Source: UBA1425 sp045537495 (GTDB lineage: Bacteria > Bacillota > Clostridia > Oscillospirales > Acutalibacteraceae). Taken from it: 18,515 nt of DNA. Positions 5,940-14,000 of this stretch are shown piece by piece. Under the pieces are notes generated by a model. That model saw only the letters and a list, made by a program, of their open reading frames with translations, searched no databases and was not told the DNA's origin. The stretch's first letter is position 1; each line of letters starts with the position of its first letter. Both the position numbers and the translations under genes were made by a program. The DNA is taken from the NCBI GenBank assembly GCA_045537495.1, contig JAZSPN010000105.1, positions 1 to 18,515 on the forward strand, written 5' to 3'.

Positions 5940-8591
5940 TTACGTTAAAAATGTGATGAAACGGCAGACGATGGGGATTATATACATGATTACAAATGCA
6001 CCGCAGAAAGCGACACAGTAGCCGTACATGAGAACTGACAGGAACTTATTTTTTGAAGTTGAAGTCATTTTCTTTTTTTCAAACCGAATGAAAAGAAGAA
6101 CAAGACCTGCCGATACGATGCTGATTGCAATTCCTGAAATCAAACCGCGCGGAGTGAAAGACATTTCGACGGTATTTTCGCCCCTTTGAAGCGGTACGGC
6201 GATAAAAGTGCCGATTGCCTTGCTGATATTTGTATCTTTGCCGTTAACACGGCAGCTCCAGCCCTCGTCATAGGTTACGGGGAGGAAGAGAACGTTGTTT
6301 TCACTGTCGGAAAAAGCTTTTGCCGACAGCGTTCTGTCAGAAGCGGATACCGAAACGGTGTCTTTGACCAAATTGCAGTAATCGCTGAGCATTTTCGTAT
6401 CGAGAACAGCGATATACGTTTTAAGCTTCTGAGTCGTTATTGTATTTGCAATGATTTCGACACGGATATTCACGTCGGTATCGGTAAATGTTCCGAGGTC
6501 GATAAATGAATTGTTGAATCGTGCATTGTATTTTGTGTTGTCGGGCTCACCGAGTGAAGGTACGGCGACAGCTTCGCCGTTAAGGTAGATACGCATATTC
6601 TTGCGTTTGTTACTGCCCGTACATACGATGTAAAGCTCCTTTGTTCCTTCGACGGTGAAATCATAAACGACCTCGTCGTCGAGAACGGTTTCCTGTACTT
6701 CGGGGAAGGTGAGAATGTCCTCTTCGACTCCCGAAACGCTGTGCCACGCGTTGTTTATCGTATCAAAAGAAAGCTTTCCGATAACGGAATCGTCCGTGAT
6801 TTCCTCGGAACAGACGGTGCCGAAGGGCAGGGTGTATAAATTCTCGTAAAGATTGTAGCTTCCGACCTTTTTCATGAAGGAATAGGCGGGATTTTCGATT
6901 GAATCGAGAGAAAGAGTGTACTTGTATCCGAGCAGGGCATCGGTGAAAAGTGTACCGCCCGTGTCGAGAATACGGGTGTAGATGGTTGAATAACCGAGCT
7001 TCTGCATTGATTTCTTTATTGAAGAGGGAATCGTGTGAGTAAAGTTCGACAGTGACGGGTAGTTGATTATAAGCGGATAGTTGGAATTGAGCGTACCGTC
7101 GATGTTTTTGATTCTGGAGAGATTGTCCTCACATTCGGGCAGGGCAGCATAGATTTCTTCACATTCGTCGATGTAATCGAGGTTGTACTCATAATTTCTT
7201 GCAGAGCCCGTCGTAAGACCTCGGTTAAGGTAAAAACAGGATTCAAAGGTAAAAAGAAGACCGATTGCGACGTAGGAAGCTTTTTTGAAGCCGAATTTCA
7301 AAAGCAGGGCATAAACTGCACACATCATGATAAATACGCAGAAAAGCAGAGCGGCATTCTTGTTCGAGATAAGTCCTTTCCCCGATTCATCATAGAAATG
7401 AAGCATGTTGGCAACGGAAACGGCGATAAGGAAAAGTGAGATAACGGTTGTAACGGAGAAAGAGATCATTTTGCCCTTGAAAAGAGTATCTCCGAAGCGT
7501 TCAATATAGTAGGACGCTGCCGAAAGGAGCATCAGGTGGAACATGAAGGCATAGCGCATGGAGAAAAATGTGTAGCTTCCCATGTGCCAGAGGAGATTGA
7601 TGTTTTCGAACAAAACGGGAATTACGAAGATTAAAAGTATAATTCCGAAAAAGAGAATTTTGCGAGGCTCTTTATGAATCTTGAAAGCGAGAAGAATAAC
7701 AAAAGCTATCGGTAATGCGGTGAGAATGACCATCATGCCGAGCTTGGTGACGGGATTTCCCGCTTCGGACATAATGGCTTGAAAATAGCTCTTGGTGTTT
7801 TCGTAGCGGGAGTTGTCCGTCATGTAAAAAAACGAGGGGAGCGAGGAGAATGCGGAAAGAAGAAGAGAAAGAATGCTTGACATGCCGAAGCGGAAAACGG
7901 CGCTTCGACGTTCTTCTTTTTGCATTATCATCATGATGAAGACTCCGCCGGAGAGGAAGAGAAACAGGACTATCATGTAGGAAAGATAGAGCTGAGCGAT
8001 CAGGCAGTAGGCGAGGGAGAGAATGTAGAGAAGACATTTGCGTTCTTTAAAGAGCTTCAAAAGTCCGAGAATGACGAGGGGGAAGACCATGACGATTTCA
8101 ACCCATGAAATGTTGGAATAATACTGAAGCAAGTGGGGGTTGAAGGCGTAGAGAACGCTGAAACAGACCTTCCAGAAAGCGGGAATGTGAAACACTCTGT
8201 CAAAGAGAAGCATGGCAAAAAGAGATGTCAGCATCAGCTTGAAGAGCAGGAAAAAAGACATGCTTTCAAAAACAAGGTCACGCGGACAAAGAAGAAAGAA
8301 GATGAGATTGAAAATACTGAGCCCGCTTTCGTAGGCACCGCAGATGAAAACGCCGAAAGCGGTTTTGAAGTTAAACAGTATGTTACCGTCGCCGTGAAGA
8401 ATGTCGTGAAGATGGTAGTAAATGGGAACATTACACTGCCCCATATCATCGTAAACGATGCTTTCCGTACCAAACGGGAAAATGCCGTTCTTTAAATAAA
8501 CAAAAAGAACGGCGAACATAACGATTATAGGGGGCAATGCGAAAATTGCCTTTGAAAATTTATTCTTTTTTGATAAATAAAAATCCGGCAT
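5940..8591 (-). CDS. YfhO-family multi-span membrane glycosyltransferase (GT-C type)
   Basis: 883 residues, typical for YfhO. The N-terminal half is a string of about a dozen transmembrane helices. The first external loop has the conserved acidic segment VYDDMGQCNVPIYYH, the region where GT-C enzymes keep their catalytic Asp. From about residue 490 to 840 there is a mostly soluble, beta-rich external part ending in the YfhO hallmark DEGWSCRVNGKD...FIAVPLQRGENTVEMSFTP, then two more helices. In B. subtilis and Listeria, YfhO-type proteins take a sugar from C55-P and put it on a cell-surface polymer such as lipoteichoic acid. The CsbB-like partner gene follows directly. The ATG has a GAAGGTG ribosome binding site and lies 21 bases after the DUF4474 gene. 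The sugar and the polymer are unknown. Confidence 0.9.
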   Translation of the reverse strand: MPDFYLSKKNKFSKAIFALPPIIVMFAVLFVYLKNGIFPFGTESIVYDDMGQCNVPIYYHLHDILHGDGNILFNFKTAFGVFICGAYESGLSIFNLIFFLLCPRDLVFESMSFFLLFKLMLTSLFAMLLFDRVFHIPAFWKVCFSVLYAFNPHLLQYYSNISWVEIVMVFPLVILGLLKLFKERKCLLYILSLAYCLIAQLYLSYMIVLFLFLSGGVFIMMIMQKEERRSAVFRFGMSSILSLLLSAFSSLPSFFYMTDNSRYENTKSYFQAIMSEAGNPVTKLGMMVILTALPIAFVILLAFKIHKEPRKILFFGIILLIFVIPVLFENINLLWHMGSYTFFSMRYAFMFHLMLLSAASYYIERFGDTLFKGKMISFSVTTVISLFLIAVSVANMLHFYDESGKGLISNKNAALLFCVFIMMCAVYALLLKFGFKKASYVAIGLLFTFESCFYLNRGLTTGSARNYEYNLDYIDECEEIYAALPECEDNLSRIKNIDGTLNSNYPLIINYPSLSNFTHTIPSSIKKSMQKLGYSTIYTRILDTGGTLFTDALLGYKYTLSLDSIENPAYSFMKKVGSYNLYENLYTLPFGTVCSEEITDDSVIGKLSFDTINNAWHSVSGVEEDILTFPEVQETVLDDEVVYDFTVEGTKELYIVCTGSNKRKNMRIYLNGEAVAVPSLGEPDNTKYNARFNNSFIDLGTFTDTDVNIRVEIIANTITTQKLKTYIAVLDTKMLSDYCNLVKDTVSVSASDRTLSAKAFSDSENNVLFLPVTYDEGWSCRVNGKDTNISKAIGTFIAVPLQRGENTVEMSFTPRGLISGIAISIVSAGLVLLFIRFEKKKMTSTSKNKFLSVLMYGYCVAFCGAFVIMYIIPIVCRFITFLT

Positions 8592-8612
8592 TTTGCACCT
8601 TCGAAAGAAGAA

Positions 8613-9710
8613 TTATTTAGTGGCGGTCCAGGTGAAGTTTACAAGAAGACCGTCAACGGTGACGGTTATGGTGTCCCCGTAAGAAGCTTTAAGACTCTCG
8701 ACGAAAGCATCACGCATGACGCTGTCGGGGAATTCAACGGAGGAAGCCAAGGTAAGCTTTTTCGGATAAACAAAGGACTTCGTAACAAAGGCGGTTTTCC
8801 ACCAGCTGAGCTCAGGCTCACAACCGATAACTCTTTCTTCGCCGTGATAGAGATCGAAGGACATGACGAGTCTGTCGGGATCGGAAGCACAGTCATAATA
8901 CTCCGCCTCACGTGTCTGAGGCTTTACGTAGATGCCTATTTCCGCACCGAGCATATTATAGCTGTAAACGCCCTTCCACAGCTGAATCATCCAATCCCGG
9001 TTATCGTAAGAAAACTTGATTTTTGCCGTGTCGTAGTAATCGCCGATGAGGAAGGCGAGCTTGTCGTAAAGATCGCAGAATCCGAAATTTCTCTGCCACG
9101 GATCATCGGAAGCGTAGAAATTATCGAAATCAAAATTGAAATCGAATCCGATACCCATAAGTCCGGTGCCGTCAACGGTAGAAATAATTTCGGTATCATA
9201 GTTGAAGAGAACTCCGGTACGGAACTTGACTTCTTCGCTGTCGAAAAGCTCCTTGTAATAAAGGCAAAGCTCTTTGATGTTTTCGCTGTTTTCAAAGGGC
9301 TCAAGAGTAAGTTTTACATCTTTGACAGCCTTTGCGTTTCTGAAAAGGTATAAGAGCGAGATCAAAACGTTGTTTTTGCTGTTCTGACCTCTGTCACCTA
9401 TGTCCTTACCTTCATTCGGGTTGTTTCCCTTGATGACTTCAATAATTGCATCAAGCTCACCGAGAGTAACCTCTGCAATATGAGAAACGGGACGTTTTGA
9501 ATCTGCAGAATCGCCTGAATGATCCGCAACAGAAACACTTTCATCCTTTTGTTTTGTTGCAGTGTCGAGAGTCTTCTGACAGTCGGCAGTTGCAACCGAT
9601 ACCACGGCATCGGTTGTAAGATCGCCGGAGGTGATTGAAGCAGACGCAAACAGCAAGACCGCGATGAGAGCGGCGCTTACAATGCGACGTGCCGTTGAGA
9701 ATTTAAACAA
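8613..9710 (-). CDS. Secreted DUF4474 domain protein
   Basis: 365 residues, starting at TTG (9710) 8 bases after a GGAGG site. A signal peptide is clear (RRIVSAALIAVLLFASA), and there is no lipobox cysteine. Residues ~30-80 are Thr/Ser/Asp-rich and probably unstructured. The C-terminal half matches DUF4474: GFDFNFDFDNFYASDDPWQRNFGFCDLYD as two adjoining blocks, then SYDNRDWMIQLWKG and GAEIGIYVKP. DUF4474 is common in Clostridia, and its function is not known. Its place between the aldolase gene (17-base gap) and yfhO (21-base gap) suggests a shared transcript. A cell-surface role would fit the secretion signal. The C-terminal ~80 residues (VYPKKLTLASSVEFPD onwards) look like a separate small beta-rich module. 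Confidence 0.78.
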   Translation of the reverse strand: MFKFSTARRIVSAALIAVLLFASASITSGDLTTDAVVSVATADCQKTLDTATKQKDESVSVADHSGDSADSKRPVSHIAEVTLGELDAIIEVIKGNNPNEGKDIGDRGQNSKNNVLISLLYLFRNAKAVKDVKLTLEPFENSENIKELCLYYKELFDSEEVKFRTGVLFNYDTEIISTVDGTGLMGIGFDFNFDFDNFYASDDPWQRNFGFCDLYDKLAFLIGDYYDTAKIKFSYDNRDWMIQLWKGVYSYNMLGAEIGIYVKPQTREAEYYDCASDPDRLVMSFDLYHGEERVIGCEPELSWWKTAFVTKSFVYPKKLTLASSVEFPDSVMRDAFVESLKASYGDTITVTVDGLLVNFTWTATK

Positions 9711-9718
9711 GGTTGTTT

Positions 9719-9723
9719 CCTCC
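9719..9723 (-). promoter_or_regulatory. Ribosome binding site for the TTG start of the DUF4474 gene
   Basis: GGAGG on the minus strand lies 8 bases before TTG at 9710. No ATG or GTG exists in frame before the hydrophobic signal sequence, so TTG is well supported as the start. Confidence 0.75.
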
Positions 9724-9727
9724 CGAA

Positions 9728-10624
9728 TCAGTAAGCAAGACCGTTGCTCTTTGCCCAGTCGTAGTAAGTCTTGATGGAATTCATTCTTGCGGGGCTGAGA
9801 ATAGTATTGCCTCTGTTGATGGGAGTCATACCCTTAACGCCCTGAAGCTGAACGAGATATTTTGCAGAGCAGTTGAAACCGCTGTCAATAGCGTTGTCGA
9901 GAAGAATGATGTTCCGGAATGTCTTTTCGCAAGCCTCGAGGTCGCCTGCAACGAATTCGTCCCACATCTTCTGGAAGAGATGAGCACCGCAGGAAGTCGG
10001 AGTTGCCATAACACCGCGTGCGCCTGCTTTGTAAGCTTCGAAAAGGAAGGGGATGTTTGCCTGGAGAACGTTGGAGTCGCCCTGAACAGCAATTTTTTCA
10101 ATGATGGGAGGCATGGTGCAGGTAGTGTCCTTGATACCGACGAATCTGCCTGTTTCGACAAGTCTTTTGTAAACGTCGGCTTCCATCTTGTGAGGCTGAA
10201 CACCGGGGAACTCATAGAGGAAGATGGGAAGATCCGTGTATGTGGAAAGTTCACTGAGATATGTGTACTGTCTTTCGGGATCGTTGTGCATACCTTTTGT
10301 GATGAAAACAAGACCTTTAACGCCCGTCTGGGACATACGCTTTACTTCGTCGACCTGAGCGAACCATGAGGGCTCAAGGTTTGCAGTGGCGAAAACGGGA
10401 GTTTTATCTGCATTTTTGACGGTGAGAGCGGCAAGCTTTTCACGCTCATCGAGAGTGAGCTGAGCCATTTCGGAAGTACCGCAAACGGCGAAAAGGTGAC
10501 CGGCGCCCGTGTTTACCTGCCACTGAGTATATTCCTCGTAAGCGGCGTAGTTGATTGTTTTGTCGTCGTTGTAGGGCGTGAGCATGAGAGCGTATACGCC
10601 TGCAAATTCGTTGTACTTGTTCAT
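9728..10624 (-). CDS. DapA/NanA-superfamily pyruvate-dependent aldolase, substrate unknown
   Basis: 298 residues, the standard length of the class I DHDPS/N-acetylneuraminate lyase family (TIM barrel, tetramers in known cases). The Schiff-base lysine is Lys165 (FVGIKDTT) and the partner tyrosine is Tyr137 (FLYEFPG). The usual GTTGE loop reads CGTSEMAQLT (49-55). The arginine that follows YNxPxR in true dihydrodipicolinate synthases is missing (YEFPGVQPHK), so a lysine-biosynthesis role is unlikely. A keto-sugar-acid aldolase or lyase is more likely, making or splitting a pyruvate adduct. It lies 116 bases after the propeller/helical-domain gene and 17 bases before the DUF4474 gene. The start has an AAGGATG site. 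A weak promoter may lie directly upstream (10645-10673). Confidence 0.88.
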   Translation of the reverse strand: MNKYNEFAGVYALMLTPYNDDKTINYAAYEEYTQWQVNTGAGHLFAVCGTSEMAQLTLDEREKLAALTVKNADKTPVFATANLEPSWFAQVDEVKRMSQTGVKGLVFITKGMHNDPERQYTYLSELSTYTDLPIFLYEFPGVQPHKMEADVYKRLVETGRFVGIKDTTCTMPPIIEKIAVQGDSNVLQANIPFLFEAYKAGARGVMATPTSCGAHLFQKMWDEFVAGDLEACEKTFRNIILLDNAIDSGFNCSAKYLVQLQGVKGMTPINRGNTILSPARMNSIKTYYDWAKSNGLAY

Positions 10625-10644
10625 TTTTTTTCATCCTTTCGGTA

Positions 10645-10673
10645 ATTGTATACTTTTGTAAACGGGAATCCAA
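10645..10673 (-). promoter_or_regulatory. Possible promoter of the aldolase gene
   Basis: On the minus strand, TTGGAT (10673-10668), 17 bases, then TACAAT (10650-10645). The match is moderate. The 116-base gap is the largest in this direction between 4646 and 12849, which makes an internal promoter plausible. Read-through from the upstream gene is equally possible, as no terminator is visible in the gap. Confidence 0.4.
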
Positions 10674-10740
10674 TATGTCTGAAATAAAGCATCTCACGCA
10701 CATTCTCGGATTTTTCTCTTTGCCATACGACAGATTCTAA

Positions 10741-12849
10741 TTATTCATCGGAGCCGATAATTCCGTAATATCTTCCGTACCAGTAGGGAAGAAGGAAAAC
10801 AGTTCCGTCGAAAGCGTAATCGCGTGCAGCGCAGTCTGCATCGAAGTAATTCTGATCGGGAGTGGTTACAAGACGTTCGTCGACGGGGAGGGGAGAAACA
10901 AGCTGAGCGGGCTCATTCCACGCTTCCTGCTCCGTATCCCATACGAGATCTTTGCGCCCGGAGTTGTAGAGGGGATAGTTGATAAGATCGAGAGGAAGCT
11001 GTTGAAGGTGCTCGACACCGGCATCAATGTCGCTTACACGGCCCGTGAAAACATAGTGAATAAAGTTGAAGAGGGGATGACGTTCAACTCTTTCGTACTG
11101 CCAGTGGTCCTCAAGACCGCAAAGGTAAAGAGAACGCAGTGCGGGATCGTCTTCAAGTCGGAGAAGAGTTACGGTGGAGAGGAAGCCGAGGTTGTCATCG
11201 ATGTGACAAAGATGAGCGTTCCTTATCTTGTGCTGAACTGTATTGAGAGCAAAGTGATGCTTTTTGATGAGCTCAAGATAGAGGTCGTTGTATTTTTCAT
11301 CTTTTGAAACATAATATGCGGCTTTCAGATACGAAAGAAGCTCGAGGGAGTTAATGCCTCTTTCATCGATCCACTTGTCTGAACCGTTGAGGAGAACGGG
11401 ATCCCACAAAGCCCATGTTGTGGGGAGATTATCGTAATCGACAAGGCGGTAGTTGTTGCGGATGATGTGATCCGTCATACCGCAGAGAGCCTTTTTGATT
11501 TTTTCTTTTTCTTCGTCATCGGCACAGATGTCGTAATAGAGAGTGAGAGCGAAGAAGTGACCTGTTATCTCGTCGCTGGAAGTTTCGCCCTTCCATTCAA
11601 GATCGGGCTCGGAAGCGGTACGCCACTCGACATGACCGTTGCCGTAGCCGGGCTCACCCTTATATCGTATGGCACGTGCCGTAAATCCGGGAATTCTGGA
11701 AACCTCCGAGAGATAGAGAAGCGAGGAAAGGCTCTTGCGAGCTTTTTCGAGAGCCTCCATGTCGCCCGTTGCACCGTAACGGAGCGATTCGGCGGCAACA
11801 TACCACGATGTCCAGAGTCCGTCGTTGTCGGAAATTTCGGGATAACCCGATTCGATCGTGAAGCCTTTGAGGTTACGGCAACCGACAAAACCGTGACGTG
11901 TATGATACTTTTCGATAAGCTTTTCGTAATACTCGGCCTTTTCGGTGAAAGTCATGAGTGTTGTGGTTATGCGTGAAATTCCCTTGTCGGTTGCGACGAA
12001 AACGACCGAACCGTCATCGGAAACGGCGATGTCGCGAATTACCGTGTCGGGAACCCAGCGGCAGGCGGGAAGATATTTGAGAGCGCCGTCCTTCTGGCAG
12101 ATAAGACCGACATCGGAGGCGAAGTATCTGCCACCGCACTTGTCGGTGACGATTTTGTAAACTGCATTTTTCGGAAGGGTTGTAATCTTGTCGCTTGTGA
12201 GCCAGAGATTCATGTTGTCGTGAATGGCGATGCCGTCATCGAAGCCGACGAAGAGATGACCTGCCGTGTCGAAGGAAAGACATCTTACGGGGCTGTCGGG
12301 GAGGTTGGTGAGGTCGGGAAGAATAGACTTCCATTCACGTCGTTTGCCGACGAGAGAATGAATTCCCACGTCGGTGGAAATGTAAACGAGCTCATCGTTG
12401 GCGGCGATGCAGTGTCCTTTTCCGCCTTCAAAGCCCTTGCGGAGAATGACGGAGGCGTCGGGAAGAGAAACCTGATAGAAGTTTTCCTCGGCGAGAATGT
12501 ACAAGGAGCCCGTGATGTCGGCAACCTCCTGTACGGGTGAGTCGGCGGTAAAGAAAAGCTTTACGCTGTTGTTGTCAATGATGTATACGTTGTTTCCGGA
12601 GCAAACGGCAACCGTGCCGTCGAGAAGAAGCTTCATTGACCTGACGCCGTTTGAGAAAGCCTTGCCTCCGAAGGGAGAAAAAGAATCGTCCGAAAGAACG
12701 GAGAGGCCTTTATCCGTGCCGGCGAAAAGTCTGCCCGTTGTGTCGAGAACGACACTTGTGACACAGTCGGAGGGGAGTCCCTGAGCAACCGTAAAGAAGG
12801 TGCGAGTTCTCTGGGGGAAAGCACCGCAGTTAAAAATAGCCTTTTTCAT
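10741..12849 (-). CDS. Beta-propeller plus alpha-helical (glycosidase-like) two-domain protein
   Basis: 702 residues from the ATG at 12849. The GTG at 12870 is rejected because it would sit about 12 bases from the -10 box with no ribosome binding site. Residues ~20-300 are propeller-type repeats of the V-xx-D-x-G-xx-F-x-G-T-xx-G-I/L kind, like the repeats of two-component regulator propellers; examples are SVVLDTTGRLFAGTDKGLSV and AVSDDGSVVFVATDKGIS. Residues ~305-695 are helical with Trp/His/Asp-rich blocks typical of (alpha/alpha)6 carbohydrate enzymes: DNDGLWTSWYVAAESLRYG, TSSDEITGHFFALTLYYD and LPTTWALWDPVLLNG. There is no signal peptide, so it should be cytoplasmic. No sensor kinase part is present. 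Activity is unknown; an unusual intracellular glycosidase or epimerase-like enzyme is a guess. The aldolase gene lies downstream. Confidence 0.8.
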   Translation of the reverse strand: MKKAIFNCGAFPQRTRTFFTVAQGLPSDCVTSVVLDTTGRLFAGTDKGLSVLSDDSFSPFGGKAFSNGVRSMKLLLDGTVAVCSGNNVYIIDNNSVKLFFTADSPVQEVADITGSLYILAEENFYQVSLPDASVILRKGFEGGKGHCIAANDELVYISTDVGIHSLVGKRREWKSILPDLTNLPDSPVRCLSFDTAGHLFVGFDDGIAIHDNMNLWLTSDKITTLPKNAVYKIVTDKCGGRYFASDVGLICQKDGALKYLPACRWVPDTVIRDIAVSDDGSVVFVATDKGISRITTTLMTFTEKAEYYEKLIEKYHTRHGFVGCRNLKGFTIESGYPEISDNDGLWTSWYVAAESLRYGATGDMEALEKARKSLSSLLYLSEVSRIPGFTARAIRYKGEPGYGNGHVEWRTASEPDLEWKGETSSDEITGHFFALTLYYDICADDEEKEKIKKALCGMTDHIIRNNYRLVDYDNLPTTWALWDPVLLNGSDKWIDERGINSLELLSYLKAAYYVSKDEKYNDLYLELIKKHHFALNTVQHKIRNAHLCHIDDNLGFLSTVTLLRLEDDPALRSLYLCGLEDHWQYERVERHPLFNFIHYVFTGRVSDIDAGVEHLQQLPLDLINYPLYNSGRKDLVWDTEQEAWNEPAQLVSPLPVDERLVTTPDQNYFDADCAARDYAFDGTVFLLPYWYGRYYGIIGSDE

Positions 12850-12882
12850 ACCGAAATAAACCCTTTCCACATAATTACTGAA

Positions 12883-12911
12883 ATTATAATATGAATTACT
12901 CGTAAATGCAA
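12883..12911 (-). promoter_or_regulatory. Promoter of the propeller/helical-domain gene
   Basis: On the minus strand, TTGCAT (12911-12906), 17 bases, then a perfect TATAAT (12888-12883). Transcription would begin near 12876, giving a leader of about 27 bases to the ATG at 12849. GGAAAGGG (12868-12861) serves as the ribosome binding site at 11-base spacing. Confidence 0.7.
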
Positions 12912-12973
12912 GAAAAAAAGCAAATATTATTACATTTTAAGAAAATTTTAATGAATGGGTGTTTGTGTGAGTA

Positions 12974-13001
12974 TTTACATTGAAAAAATACATGATATAA
13001 T
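12974..13001 (+). promoter_or_regulatory. Promoter of the exported protein gene at 13022
   Basis: TTTACA (12974-12979), 16 bases, then TATAAT (12996-13001) with an extended -10 (TGA directly before it). It is divergent from the promoter at 12883-12911, and the ribosome binding site AAGGAGG (13008-13014) follows within 7 bases of the -10. Confidence 0.7.
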
Positions 13002-13021
13002 TTTTGCAAGGAGGCATTTTT

Positions 13022-13813
13022 ATGAAAATGTTAAAAAGAATTTGCAGTGTAATACTCGTTGTGCTTTCGGTTGTTCTCTTGCTTTCGGTAACCGCCTATG
13101 CCGATGATGCCGAAGCTTCGGAAATCGTAATAACCGATGCAAAAGCCGTAATGACGGATGAAAAGGATACGGAAAACGTTTTAAGACTGGAGCTTGAGTT
13201 AGGCATTGAAAAATCCGACGGCGAGGTGTCGGATTTCACGTTTGATACGGTCGATACAAAGGCGGAAACGGAGATAAGTGAATTCTCATATGTGTACCGT
13301 CACGCGATTATAGGCGAGTACAAGGACGGCGGAACAACGGATGAAACCGTAAAAGAGCTCTGCAAGGAAGCTCTTATTGCAAAGGCTGTACCCGTGTCGC
13401 TTGACGGAAATGTGCTGATTCTCGATGTTTATTCGAAGGACGGAAAAGCGGGTGCGCCGATAATCGAAATCATAACGGGCATCGAAGAGCTTGACGGCAA
13501 AACTTTTGTCATAAGATTTCCCGAAAAAATGTTTTCGAACAGTGAAACGGGAGATACAAGCGATGAATTGTATACCAAAACGAATATAGAAGGACTCGGA
13601 AAGGAGGAAATCAGCGTCCCGTATTTAATCAGAGTATATTTCGGTGAAAACGCCGATTTTCTGACGGTGCTCTTGATGCTGCCGTTGCTTCCTTTGTCGG
13701 TGCTGATTTTCGCGATGCGATATCAGAATGTCTGTAAAATATACGGCTTCAATATATTCGAGGAGTTCAGAGGGCTTCTGAGTTTTGTGATTTCAAAAAT
13801 CAGGCAAATATAA
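13022..13813 (+). CDS. Exported protein with C-terminal membrane anchor, unrecognised
   Basis: 263 residues. The ATG at 13022 is chosen because AAGGAGG lies 7 bases upstream; the earlier in-frame TTG at 13004 comes before that site. Residues 1-~25 are a signal peptide (MKRICSVILVVLSVVLLLSV as its core, cleavage near AYA-DD). Residues ~26-210 form an acidic, beta-rich external part with no motif I recognise. Residues ~213-233 are a transmembrane helix (FLTVLLMLPLLPLSVLIFAM), followed by about 28 residues that should face the cytoplasm and are moderately basic. The layout is that of a type I membrane protein. It stands alone on the plus strand between two minus-strand units, so the context gives no function. 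I cannot name a family. Confidence 0.75.
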   Translation: MKMLKRICSVILVVLSVVLLLSVTAYADDAEASEIVITDAKAVMTDEKDTENVLRLELELGIEKSDGEVSDFTFDTVDTKAETEISEFSYVYRHAIIGEYKDGGTTDETVKELCKEALIAKAVPVSLDGNVLILDVYSKDGKAGAPIIEIITGIEELDGKTFVIRFPEKMFSNSETGDTSDELYTKTNIEGLGKEEISVPYLIRVYFGENADFLTVLLMLPLLPLSVLIFAMRYQNVCKIYGFNIFEEFRGLLSFVISKIRQI

Positions 13814-13923
13814 AGGTGAAGGGGACAGGAAAAAGAAGAAGGGCAAACAAAGGTACGCCGAGTAGCGAAGTTTGTTCGTAGTATAAAACATAAAACTGCA
13901 TTTATGATTTTGAGCAATTTTAT

Positions 13924-13955
13924 GGGGTTCTGCAGGCTTAGATCTGCAGAACCCC
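13924..13955. terminator. Strong hairpin, probable terminator between converging genes
   Basis: A 12-bp perfect stem, GGGGTTCTGCAG (13924-13935) with CTGCAGAACCCC (13944-13955), and an 8-base loop. It lies between the stop of the plus-strand exported protein (13813) and the stop of the minus-strand dehydrogenase (14001). Neither side has a strong T-tract: ATAAAATT on the minus side, TCATTTAT on the plus side. The position makes it a terminator, possibly for both genes. Confidence 0.7.
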
Positions 13956-14000
13956 TCATTTATAGGTTTATACGGTTTTCGTTTTTTATATCGTCTTTGT

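Noticed and set aside
12850..12870. Longer N-terminus of the propeller protein starting at GTG 12870
   Set aside because: It would start about 12 bases after the -10 box with no ribosome binding site; the ATG at 12849 has GGAAAGGG upstream.
12933..12953. AT-rich imperfect palindrome between the divergent promoters
   Set aside because: Only 6 of 10 half-site positions pair, which is not more than expected in such AT-rich DNA.
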